A stretch of DNA of 64,000 bases, from assembly GCA_928212115.1 (NCBI GenBank), contig CAKMRJ010003334.1, positions 17,636,271-17,700,270 on the forward strand. The letters are read 5' to 3'. Every line of letters begins with the position of its first letter. The first letter of the stretch is position 1. Shown here in pieces: positions 21,974-32,194 of this stretch. The notes under the pieces were generated by a model. That model did not search any database and was not told where the DNA came from. It was given only the letters and a program-made list of their open reading frames with translations. The DNA is from Lactuca virosa (lineage: Eukaryota > Streptophyta > Magnoliopsida > Asterales > Asteraceae). Both the position numbers and the translations under genes were made by a program.

Positions 21974-22048
21974 CAGCTTGTCGAGTTGGACACTGAACTC
22001 GTCGAGTTCATCCAACTCATCGAGTTCATACATGTACTCATCGAGTTC
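21974..22048. repeat. Palindrome cluster in C2 leader (ACTCGTCGAGT type)
   Basis: Two pairs of the same palindrome found in the unrelated G2 LTR, about 80-155 nt downstream of the PBS in element order. Confidence 0.85.
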
Positions 22049-22126
22049 CTGCTTCAGACAACCAAAAACAATTTTGTCTTTCTTTGGAAATTTCACCATT
22101 GCATCAATTCAATTGAAAACATCATA

Positions 22127-22139
22127 GGCTCTGATACCA
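22127..22139 (-). promoter_or_regulatory. C2 primer binding site (tRNA-iMet)
   Basis: TGGTATCAGAGCC on the element strand, one base from the LTR edge. Confidence 0.92.
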
Positions 22140-22140
22140 C

Positions 22141-22969
22141 TGATGGGATTTGAGCATATCTGCATTCCTATGTGATCATGCAACCCTAATTGCTTTGGAT
22201 CTAAGTTTTTCACTAATTGAACATGCAAATTGAATACCAAAGCAATAACCCTAAAACTAGCATACAATTTCGAAAATCATATAAAATTAGGGTTAGAATA
22301 TTACCTCACTTGTTATGTAGTAATTACAAGACAATCTTGAAGATCCTTGACTCTTGAAAGCTTAGTGCCCCAAATGTTGCACCTCTAATGGAGTCACAAA
22401 CGCCCAATGCAACAAGATGAGAGGAGAGATAAGGAAAATCGGGTAGGGTTATGTATCATATGCATAGGGCCGAAATTCGTAGGGTTTGGGGAGGTTTATA
22501 TAGTTGAGGGCTGCTAGGGTTTTCAGGTGGAAACCCTAATTTCCTGCTTAAGGATTAAGCAGCCCATGGACTCCTCATTATGAGGCCCTGGACAAAAATC
22601 TTATAGGGCCTCCTATAATTTTCGTCCACTCAATCATAAGGAGTCCAGTAGCCCAGTTTCACAACTATCAATGATTTTCAAAATAGCCCCTCCATTATTA
22701 ATCAGTTCATTTAATCCCAAAATTAATATCAAATTAATTTCTGATTAAATACTACTTAATAATATGATTTCCAAATAATATATTAATCTTGTAATATATT
22801 AATAAAATCATTTTGAGTACCAATTTATTATTTCACATAATAAATTCTACTATCTCTCCACTAGTCATCGTGTCAAGTTGCATAAGTGAAGGCAACCCAA
22901 AAGGACCACGCTACAATCAAATCAAGTACATACCAATTATAGTTATGGGCTTAGACACCTAATCCAACA
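22141..22969 (-). repeat. C2 5' LTR, 829 bp
   Basis: The element-strand start is TGTTGGATTAGGTGTC at 22969 and the end is GCTCAAATCCCATCA at 22141. The start is shared with the C5 LTR at 39423. Confidence 0.9.
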
Positions 22970-23139
22970 GAAATAATATCTTAATAAAAGATAAACTTGG
23001 AGATGTTAATATATAGGAATTGTGCTGACAGGACAAGGCGGGGTGGCCTCGATAAGAACTGTGGTATGCCACGGTCGACAGTGGGGACAATGGAAACACA
23101 GAGTCCACCATGCGGTCTCTAGTGCGGTTTGGCCACATA
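22970..23139. other. Unassigned spacer between C2 and G4
   Basis: 170 bp; no family recognised. It contains GCCACGGTCGACAGTGG, similar to the palindromes of the adjacent G4 LTR, so it may belong to a related element. Confidence 0.4.
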
Positions 23140-23211
23140 TGTAAAACCTGTGTTCCAGTATGGTTTAGTTTTTATTATCTAGGGCTAAAGATGGAGTCTT
23201 TGGGAAAAGCT

Positions 23212-23328
23212 TTGTGTCACGAAGTGGAGCAAGGATGCCCACGACATGGCATTGAATAAGTGGCACGCGTATTTTATTGAGCCACCACAACGTGATCAAG
23301 GAAAGCCACGACGTGGCAGCTGTTCTGG
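23212..23328. repeat. Palindrome cluster A of G4 LTR (CCACGACGTGG type)
   Basis: Paired palindromes with core CCACG-A-CGTGG and decayed forms (CCACGACATGG, CACGAAGTGG), 72-190 bp from the LTR start and just upstream of TATTTAAA. Confidence 0.8.
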
Positions 23329-23361
23329 CCCAAGCCCATCATTCTTTTAGGGTTCCCTTCG

Positions 23362-23369
23362 TATTTAAA
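23362..23369 (+). promoter_or_regulatory. G4 LTR TATA-like box
   Basis: TATTTAAA, 222 bp from the LTR start, directly after the palindrome cluster. Confidence 0.6.
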
Positions 23370-23809
23370 CCTATCTAAACCCATTTTAGGGTTCATTATC
23401 AGCCTCCAAGCCCTCTTTCACCTCAGAAAACCCAAGCCTTCATCCCTTGTTTGATTCTTGATCTTTTTGGAGCTTTCTTAGCTTGGAGAAGAAGAGAAGG
23501 AGGAGAAGAAGATGCTCTATTGTTGGATTTTGCAATGAAGCAACACCATCAACATCTCTCATTGTTTCTGGACCTTTGTAAGTATCAAAGGCTTAAACTT
23601 CATGACTTTTGTTGGTTGGATCTTGAATATTGTCCCATGTTCCTTATGTTTGAACAAGTTTGGAGGGAAACAACTCATAAAGTTGGGAACTTTATGACTC
23701 TCCTGAGTCCCAAAAGTATTATATGTTATAGATCTAGTCTTTGAGGGAAGATCTTATCAAATTCTTAAGTTTTGGCCTTTAGGGTTCATAATTTGAACTA
23801 AGATGGATC

Positions 23810-24448
23810 TGTTGAAACATAGAAGTGACCCTCTTAAACTTAATCCAAACCGCAGCCTCTCTCTTATCCGCAACCACTCTCTCATCAGCAGTCAAGTACC
23901 GCAACCGCAATCATTGTCATCTGCACTTAGTCTTAGTCTTTTATTTTTTCTTAAAGTACTTTCTTTTATCCAATGTGCCCTGCGTGGCAACTCTTAACAG
24001 ATAGGACTTTTGTAATCTTAGAGACTCTATAAAAGGAGTTCTCTCTTTCTGAATGAAAACACATCTCTCTACGCATCTTGAATCTCATATCTCCTGAAAT
24101 TCATAACTTACTCATCTCCTTCTTACTCTCTAAACTATAATCTGAAATATATCAGATTTAAACCTCTCCTTCTGAGCAAGTCAGTCTTGACTTAATCACT
24201 AAGTTTGATCATACTTACTAACTTGGTCTGATTGCATTCCTCGTTAAGAATCAACTTAAGTGTATACTTGATATAATACTTTCTGTTTTTTATATTTCCT
24301 TATATTTCCGCACCTAATCATCTAACTATCTAACTCTAACTTATATTATTGTTGAGCTTTATGATCCTTTGAGATAAACTTTAATTTCCGCAATATAAAC
24401 TTGTTCTAACGTTTGTTCAAGTGTGTTTCTCAAGTTTTTCTCTCAACA
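23810..24448 (+). repeat. C3 5' LTR (639 bp)
   Basis: TGTTGAAACATAG to TCTCTCAACA. It has TATAAAAG at 24028-24035; the 3' LTR copy reads TATTAAAG. Six CCGCA motifs occur in it. Confidence 0.95.
24028..24035 (+). promoter_or_regulatory. C3 TATA box
   Basis: TATAAAAG inside the 5' LTR, followed about 25-40 bp later by CTCTCTTTCTG, a plausible start region. Confidence 0.7.
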
Positions 24449-24450
24449 AT

Positions 24451-24463
24451 TGGTATCAGAGCC
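24451..24463 (+). promoter_or_regulatory. C3 primer binding site (tRNA-iMet)
   Basis: TGGTATCAGAGCC, two bases inside the 5' LTR. Confidence 0.93.
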
Positions 24464-24574
24464 AAAGTGGTTGCCTTTTGAAGCAAAACTCTGATTTTCA
24501 AAAAGCCTTCTATACCACTGAAGCTCATTTCTTAAAAAAAACAACACAAAAAATTACTTTCAAAACAAGGAAAT

Positions 24575-26143
24575 ATGGCACAAGCATTATCTCTCAATGT
24601 TTCCAACAGTGTTGGTGGTTCTAATAGAGCCCCAATATTGGTGGTAAACGAATATCATCACTGGTCTCAGAGGATGGAAAGATACTTAAGGAGACTTGGA
24701 AGAGATGTATGGCGATCTGTTGAAGAAGGGCCACATGTTGCTGTTCTTACACCAGTTCAAACCGACGGCGCCACAGCCAGACTAGGAGGAGGTCAACCAG
24801 CCCTGAATCGTCCCACCAAAGACGATCTCGATAAAATGGAAAATGACGCTGTTGCTTTTTATGAGATTTCTTGTGGAGTTGCTCCCGACAAATTCGACAT
24901 TATCATAAACTGCAAATCAGCAAAAGAGATCTGGGATGTTCTAAAAAACTTATATGAGGGTACAGAACAAGGTCAAGATAAGAAGCTCATAACCACACTC
25001 AATGAGTTCAACAATTTCAAAGCTCATACTGGCGAAAGTTTGGAAGACTCCTTTAAAAGGTTCAACTTGATTATCACTAAGTTATCTAATGCTGGCACGG
25101 TTCGAAGCAACCACGAGACAAATCTTTAGTTTCTCAATGGTTTGGGAAGAGACTGGACGACTGCTAAGATGATAGTCCAAGGAGATAGAAAGATCCATTC
25201 TTTATCTCTCTACAAGCTCTACGGTGAACTGCAAGCATAAGAATCCATTGTACTCAAAGATTATGCTGACTTCGGAGGACCACTTGCTCTTATAGCACAA
25301 GAACCACATACTCAATCTTACTCTCCCTCGTATGACAATCCTCCGCAGTCATACGAAGCTGACTCAGAGTATGATGATGAATAAGAATTTCAGAATGCTG
25401 TTTCTCTTGTTAGCCAACAGTTCAACCGGATACCACCTCCTTCTTTTCGTAAAAATCACCAGTTCAATAAACCTCCATTCAACCGCAACTTCAATCCTCA
25501 AAACAATCATTCCCATTTCTCCAAAAACACCCACCCACCACCGCAACCTCAGACTACTCAACCCAAAGAGGCACCGAAGCCCATGAATCCAACTGACTCC
25601 GGTACCTCTTCAGAAGATAAAAGTGATATTGTAATTTTTCAGAAGTGCAACAAGGAAAATCACTTCGCCAAAGACTGCAAAGCTAATGTAGTGAAAGATA
25701 GAGCATTCTATCTTAGAATGGCTCAAGAATTGGAGGAAAAGGAAAAAGCACGGGCATATGTAGCCCATGAAAAAAGAGACCATCAAGTTTGGTCATCCGG
25801 AGATGAGGATGAAGACATCAACAACGTCAAGGGAAAAGGCAAGATTTGCATGCTGGCAACTGCGGACGAGGATGAGTCTACAAAGATGGAAAAGAACTAC
25901 TGCTACATGGCAAAGGATGGGACTCTAAGTATCGTCGAACAGGTAAAACTCATGATTCAAACTCTAAATTATAGCATGCATGACTGTCAACCCTTCATAG
26001 ACAATCTTACTGACACATGTGTTGCCTTCCTTACAGACTATAACAAAGCTCTAGATGAGAAGAAAATAGCGTCCCAAGAGATGTTTCATGTAAGAGGACG
26101 ACTGGATAACAAAAGACTCAAAGTAGCTATGTTAGAAAAGGAC
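24575..26143 (+). pseudogene. gag: C3 Gag with three in-frame stops
   Basis: Begins MAQALSLNVSNS. A UBN2-type Gag core follows (YHHWSQRMERYL ... DKFDIIINCKSAKEIWDVLKNLYEG). The same frame runs to 26143 but is cut by TAG at 25127, TAA at 25238 and TAA at 25382. The zinc knuckle (about 25637-25680) reads FQKCNKENHFAKDC, so its first Cys is Phe. After it come an acidic segment and a long helical, coiled-coil-prone tail (ARMLSETQLEIALNQRDLAQ in the shifted frame, about 26160-26240). Sirevirus Gags are usually long with such a tail. The protein would package genomic RNA if intact. Confidence 0.88.
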
Positions 26144-26255
26144 TAGAGTTAGAGAAAGATGCAAGAATGTTGAGTGAAACACAATTAGAAATAGCTTTGA
26201 ACCAAAGAGATTTAGCTCAGAGTGAAATTGTACGTTTAAATATTTTAATAGAAAA

Positions 26256-28168
26256 ATGTTCAATGAGATTGAAGCTATTGAAAATCTTGTGAATAATGGA
26301 ACCATAGATAACACCTATAATTGGGGTTGGTCCAATGGATATCCTACCGCAAAGGATTCCTCACCCCGGTTTAACAAAGATCGACTTTATGTCCCTCCTG
26401 ACCGAGAGTTCCATTTCCCAGTCAATGACAAAACCTTTCCCGAAGACATCAGAGCTCACTTCGGTAGACTTCATAACCTGAGTAACAATTGTGTCATTGA
26501 GGAAATTATGCCTGAATTTTCGGGTCACTCAAGTGATCAAATCCCTATCTGTGGCACAATCTATCCCAATTCTCAGACTTCATCAGTTGTTGATGAGGAA
26601 ATTGTCATAGAAGGTCCCGAAGTCTTAATGGACTTTCCATCTCTGCCCTCAGACCGCAGTGTCTCTCACTGCAGTCATGAATCACAGTCTGTCCATATAC
26701 CTGTCATCAAGTGTCCCACAAAAGTCTCAACTCAGACTTACTCTGCAGTAGTACAGTCTTCCTTACCGCAGACTGTAGTCAAGAGTACTATGACTATTCA
26801 GCCAATTCATCATGAAATTCCCATTGAAAACTTTGAAGTGGGTCAGTGCTCCCAAAATCCTAAACCTTCTAGTTCGGATGAATCAAGTCCTCGCTTTCAA
26901 AAATTATCAAAGGTTTCCAGAAAACCGCAGCTGAACATCAATGACTGCGGTTCTCCAAAAACCGAGGCTAAAAAGGCTTTCAAAGAGGAAATTCGTTCCA
27001 ATGGCAAAAATCGGGAAATCTTTTCAAAAAATAAAAAACAAGTCAAAATTCCAAAATCTAAGAGTCCAGAAAAGTTTGTTTTCTCAAATTATCTTTCAAA
27101 AAACTCTTTAATCAAGAAAAAAAACAAAAGGGAATGTACAGTCTCTAAAACCATTTCAAAAACATCTGACACAACCCAAAAGAAAGTAAAGTCTTTTCGA
27201 AGCAATGGTTTTCAAATCTATTCCTCAGATGACCCAAAATGGAAGGGGATTTTACCAACTCCAGTACTTTTAAAATCACATCAAAGTTTTAAGAAATCAC
27301 TTTCCAAGAGATCTACGCGTGCTCCCACTCCTGCAAAACGTACTTTTTCAAATCCCAACAACACTACTGTCAGATCTCACTTCTCTCGGACTGGTCACAA
27401 GCCTACTTCTTCATCCAGACCGCTGACCAAACAAAGTGTCAGGGTAAATGACAAAATTTTTGCATGTCAGTGTAGTTGTCAAAGAAGTTCATCTCATGTC
27501 AACTCTCGTTCTTTTCAAAAACCTCGTAACTTTTCTAAATCTCACAACACTCCAAAAATTCACAAACACCCAGGACTAGGCCTAAAAGTTGACACGAAAC
27601 CTGTCCCTGCAACCTCGACTCATGCATCAATTAGAAAATCATTCGTTGTCCCAGTCTCCAAACTCGTTTGGATGCCAAACTAACTGTAATTCTCAGGCTA
27701 TGTGCAAGGAGGAACAAGAAGAAGAATGGTTAATTGACAGTGCCTGCTCCTTGCACATGACCGGAAGGTTGGAGTACCTTCGGGATTTCAGGCCAATTTG
27801 CAACGGTGGAAACGTCACATTCGGCAACAATGCGAATGGAATAATCCGAGTTTATGGTGTTCTTACTACAGAAACTTCTCTATTCAAAAGGTTGCTTACG
27901 TAGAAAGCCACAAACACAATCTCATCAGTGTAGGCCAACTATGTAAAGCAGGCCACAAGGTTGAATTTGACAACGAATACTGCTACGTAATGACAAGCGA
28001 TAGAAGCACCTGTTTGATCAAATCCAAGTCCGAAGGGACCATGTATCCTTTGGACGTTTCTCTGATCATTGGGAAACCGCAACTATTCTTCCTATCCAAG
28101 CAGTATCTGAAGTCAGCTGGCTATGGCACCGAAAGCTAGCTCATCTTAACTTCAGGTATATCAACAAT
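26256..28168 (+). pseudogene. C3 Gag-Pol linker, protease and pre-integrase region
   Basis: A 475-codon Ser/Lys-rich open stretch (26256-27683) of low complexity links gag to protease. The copia protease motif WLIDSACSLHMTG lies at about 27728-27766 in another frame. Further frameshifts near 27890 and 28110 separate it from the pre-integrase segment (KHNLISVGQLCKAGHKV) and from the WHRKLAHLN zinc-binding half. At least three frameshifts mean this copy makes no joined polyprotein. Confidence 0.85.
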
Positions 28169-29887
28169 TTGTTCACCAGAGAATTCGTCCGAGGTCTTCC
28201 TATTCTCAAATTCAACAATGACACACTCTGCTCGGCATGTGAATGTGGCAAACAATCAAAGGCAAGCTATCCCATGGTGATTGATTCTTCAATTTCTGAA
28301 CCACTGGAACTCTTGCATATTGATCTCTGCGGTCCATCTACCGTAGCCAGTCTTCATCACAAAAAATACATACTGGTTATAGTTGATGACTTCACTCGTT
28401 TCACTTGGGTCTTCTTCCTAAGACTCAAATCCGAAACTCCGCAGATGCCGATCAATTTTATCAAAGAAATTGAACTTCAGATCAAATTACCAGTGCGCCG
28501 CATCCGAAGTGATAATGGAACCGAGTTTACCAATCATCTCTTAAACAGTTTCTTGGTTTCAAAGGGCATCAGTCACAAGTTCTCAGCTCCCTACACACCG
28601 CAACAAAATGGAGTAGTAGAGCGAAGAAACCGAACTCTGGTAGAAGCAGCCAAATCTATGCTTAACTTCGCACGCCTTCCTCTCTACTTTTGGGCCAAAG
28701 CAGTGGCCACAACATGCTTTGTTCAAAACCGAAGCATTGTTTGCAAGCGTCTCAGTAAAAATCCGTATGAGGGCCTTAACAACCGCAAACCAAACGTCCG
28801 ATTCTTCCACATCTTTGGGTGTAGATGTTTTGTGATCAACAACAAAGATTATCTTAACAAGTTTGCACCAAAGTCTGATGAAGGCATCTTTCTTGGCTAC
28901 TCAACAAACAAGGTAGCTTATAGGGTTCTCATTAGACGCACAAGACTAATAGTCGAAAGATTCGACGTCAAATTCGATGACTATTACGTCCGCAACATTG
29001 CTCCATCAACCGAAACCAAAGCAATCCTGGAAAGTGATATTCCTGCCTCTTCGGGTCCATTAAACATAGTTGAAGTAAGCTATGATGATATCTTTGACCC
29101 TGTAGAGACTGCTAAGTTATCCGAAGTTCTTGTGTCCCCGGAAGCTCAACAACAACATGCCGATGTATTTGGTCCATCTCTATCCGATGAAGTATCACTC
29201 AATACTTCCACCTCGCTGGTTGAGGGGGAAAGCTCCACTCCGGATCAAGTGACAACCATCGAGGTTCCAGTACTTGATGATGTAGCTCCAGTTCCTATCT
29301 GCAGAGGATCTCTGCCCTCAAATGTTTCTTCTGACTCAGATGACGAAAATATAGAGAACATTGACACAAGAACTGACCCAAGGATTATCACACTTCCAAC
29401 AATCCAGGGGGAACCTTCTCAGGTTCAAGGGGAACTCTCGTCCGCAATCCAGGGGGAACCTCCATCATTTGCTCAAGAAAACTCTAATCCCACTTTTCCA
29501 AATCAAGACAACTCAGCGGGCTGTTCACAAGTCCAGGGGGAAGTGCCGTCCCCAACCGCAGAGTCTTCAGATATTGAAGATATTCCTTCCACCGCAGCCG
29601 CTGACCATCTACAACCCCGTCTACAGGTATGGACGAAGGATCACCCACCAGGTCAAATCATCGGAAACCCATCAGCAGGCATTCAAACTCGATCCTCACA
29701 AGATTTATCTGATCACTGTCACTATGCAGCATTTATGTCTTCGGTCGAGCCCCGAACCATCAAAAAAGCACTAATGGAGCCCGATTGGATAACAGCAATG
29801 CAAGAGGAACTGGAAAAGTTTAAACGAAACAAAGTATGGCAACTCGTTTCGAAGCCAAAAGGTCACACTGTTGTTGGTACCAGATGA
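28169..29887 (+). pseudogene. C3 integrase and linker to RT (572-codon open frame)
   Basis: Integrase of Ty1/copia type. The HHCC half ends in CSACECGKQSK. The catalytic core keeps all acidic residues: HIDLCGP, RSDNGTEF and NGVVERRNRT. The C-terminal part has FGCRCFVINNK and FLGYS. The linker (about residues 290-510) is acidic, Ser/Pro-rich and contains repeated QGE phrases coded by CAGGGGGAA strings. The frame enters RT (WITAMQEELEKFKRNKVWQLV) and stops at TGA 29885-29887, where a Trp codon is expected, so RT is cut off. Confidence 0.92.
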
Positions 29888-31291
29888 GTGTACAAGAACA
29901 CATTGGATGAATCCGGTGCGGTTTGTCCGAAACAAAGCGAGACTAGTCGCTAAGGGGTATAGTCAACTTGAAGGTGTTGATTATGATGAAACATACGCCC
30001 CAGTAGCCAGAATGGAGGCCATACGCATCTTCTTAGCGTATGCAGCTCACAAGAATATCAATGTACATCAAATGGATGTAAAGAGTGCCTTCCTGAATGG
30101 TGAATTGAAAGAGGAGGTTTATCTTCAGCAACCTCCGGGCTTCGAATGTCTTGAATTCCCAGATCACTGTTACAAGCTTGAAAAAGCAGTCTATGGTCTA
30201 AAGCAAGCACCAAGAGCGTGGTACGAGACTCTCTCTGAATTTCTTGTCTCGTCCGGATACAAAAGAGGAGTGATTGATCCCACCTTATTTAGAAAGGAAA
30301 ATGGTAATCACCTTATGCTTGTACAAATATATGTGGATGATATCATCTTCGGATCAACTGATCAGGGGATGGTGGATGAATTTGCAAAGCTCATGACCAA
30401 CAAGTTCCAAATGAGCATGAATAGAGAGATTAATTTCTTTCTAGGACTTCAAGTGAAACAAGTCCCTCAAGGGATATTCATCCATCAGGAGAAATACACC
30501 TCTGAACTGCTGAAGAAATACTCAATGGACAACTGTTCCTCGGCCAAGGTCCCCATGGCCTTCGGATATAAGATTTCTGCTGATCCTTCTGGAGAATCAG
30601 TAGATCACAAAACTTATAGAGGAATAATTGGCTCGTTGATGTACCTCACCGCAAGCCGACCAGAATTGTCTTTGCAACAGGAGTATGCGCAAGATACCAA
30701 GCCGATCCGAAAGTATCTCACATGACCGCAGCCAAGCAGATTCTCAGATACTTAAAAGGCAGCAAGTCTCTAGGCCTCTGGTATCCCGCAGGGAACGACT
30801 TCAGCCTACAAGCATTCACTGATGCGGATCATGCTGGATGTAGATTGGACAGAAAAAGCACTTCCGGTGGATGTCAATTTCTTGGTGGAAGACTCGTCAG
30901 CTGGTCATCAAGGAAACAAAGCTGTGTCTCACTGTCTACCGCAGAAGCTGAATATGTGGCAGCAGCCAGCTGTTGCTCACAAGTCTTGTGGATGAAAACG
31001 CAACTTATGGACTACGGATACAGGATGCCGCGAATACCGATTTACTGTGACTCAGAGAGTGCTATAGCGATTTCTCATAATCCTATTCATCACTCTAAGA
31101 CGAAGCATATTGAACTACGGTACCACTTCATTAAATACCACATTCTGAAAGGTAGCATTGAACTAATTTTTGTTCATACTCATGAAGAGATTGCTGATGT
31201 ATTCACAAAGGCACTTGACTCTACAAAACTCAACAGTTTCTTACAAATGTTAGGAATGATGAATCCGGACCCGCAATTCTTTTTGAATTGA
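29888..31291 (+). pseudogene. C3 reverse transcriptase and RNase H
   Basis: RT resumes after a frameshift (RNKARLVAKGYSQ) with VHQMDVKSAFLNG, KLEKAVYGLKQAPRAWY and the catalytic IYVDDIIFGS, all intact. A frameshift and stop near 30724 separate the thumb from RNase H (30722-31291). RNase H keeps its acidic residues in FTDADHAG, STAEAEY, YCDSESA and ADVFTKAL. Copia order (integrase before RT) is clear. RT copies element RNA to cDNA inside the particle. The chemistry residues survive but the polyprotein is broken. Confidence 0.92.
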
Positions 31292-32194
31292 TAGGTACCG
31301 CAGACCACTCTTGGTCACCATTGCGGTCCTAACTAAATATATCTATCTTATATAGTTTCAGTATATCTTGTGTACTGCAATACATCTTATGTACCGCAAT
31401 ATACCTTATATACTGCAACCATATATCATATCTATATTTCAAAGGTCCTTATTGATTGTTATTTCTGATTGTGTTTAAGTGTTCTTCTCAGCTTCTTCTA
31501 CCGCAGTTATCTAACCATTCATCCGCAATGGAGTCTTAATCCGCAATGAAGTCTCAAACCGCAATCGCAATGATTAAACTTTCAACTACTTCATAAATTC
31601 TTGAAACATTGTGTGCTATTTAATGATCCTTTATTAAATAAGAAAAACATTCTCAAAAATATTTGTTTTGTAGCATATGATCGTTTCAGTTCTTCTTTTC
31701 AAATAAACCTTTTGTCAGACCTATTTTAGGTGTGATGCCAAAATAAAACAGTTTCCAATAAAAGAAATCTTTTTAGGAAATCCTTTTCTTTAAACTGTCT
31801 TTTCCAATTACCCCCAAAATGTCAAATCCGTTACAAATTCCACCTTTATTCAACGGACTATCGCCCTCACCACACGTTCTTCAGACATGGGGTATTGGGC
31901 CTGACATTTCATTAAATGCCGCTTTTTGGAAAATTAACAAAAAAACACTTTTAGTTAAATGTTTTGTGGCTGATAATGATTTCATTAATTTTTTTTAAAA
32001 AAAACTCAAAGGTTTTTACCTTTAACCGCTTTTCTTTAGGGTAAAAACAATAATTATTTGAAATCCGCCACTATAAAAACCCTCTTTTCTTCCCTAGAAA
32101 GTTTTACGCTTTCTGATTTCTCTCAGGCGAACTTCATCTTCTTCACCTTCTTGCAATCCTAAATTTTCTGCAAGTTCTCAAATCTTTTCTCAAA
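31292..32194 (+). other. C3 spacer between pol and third ORF, CCGCA-rich
   Basis: Non-coding. Within the first 290 bp there are seven CCGCA or TGCGG motifs, mostly as ACCGCAAT or TCCGCAAT, plus CTGCAAT variants. The rest is A/T-rich and ends with a CT-rich stretch before the ATG at 32195 that could hold a second start site. Confidence 0.6.

Larger units (their letters stand above)
18011..22969 (-). mobile_element. C2: Ty1/copia element, 3' end missing
   Basis: Minus-strand copia with a 5' LTR at 22141-22969, PBS at 22127-22139, a 1.3 kb leader, gag at 20061-20787 and about 2 kb of badly decayed pol. The order gag before integrase, and the integrase remnants, identify it as copia. Pol is far too short, so internal deletions occurred. 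Copia C5 at 39423 belongs to the same LTR family in the opposite orientation. Confidence 0.87.
23140..23809 (+). repeat. G4 5' LTR, first part
   Basis: 670 bp up to the Sirevirus insertion. It has a TATTTAAA box at 23362-23369, then leader-like CT-rich sequence and a very strong splice donor GTAAGTAT at 23579-23586. The sequence continues at 36917 after removing C3 and one copy of the GGATC duplication. Confidence 0.8.
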
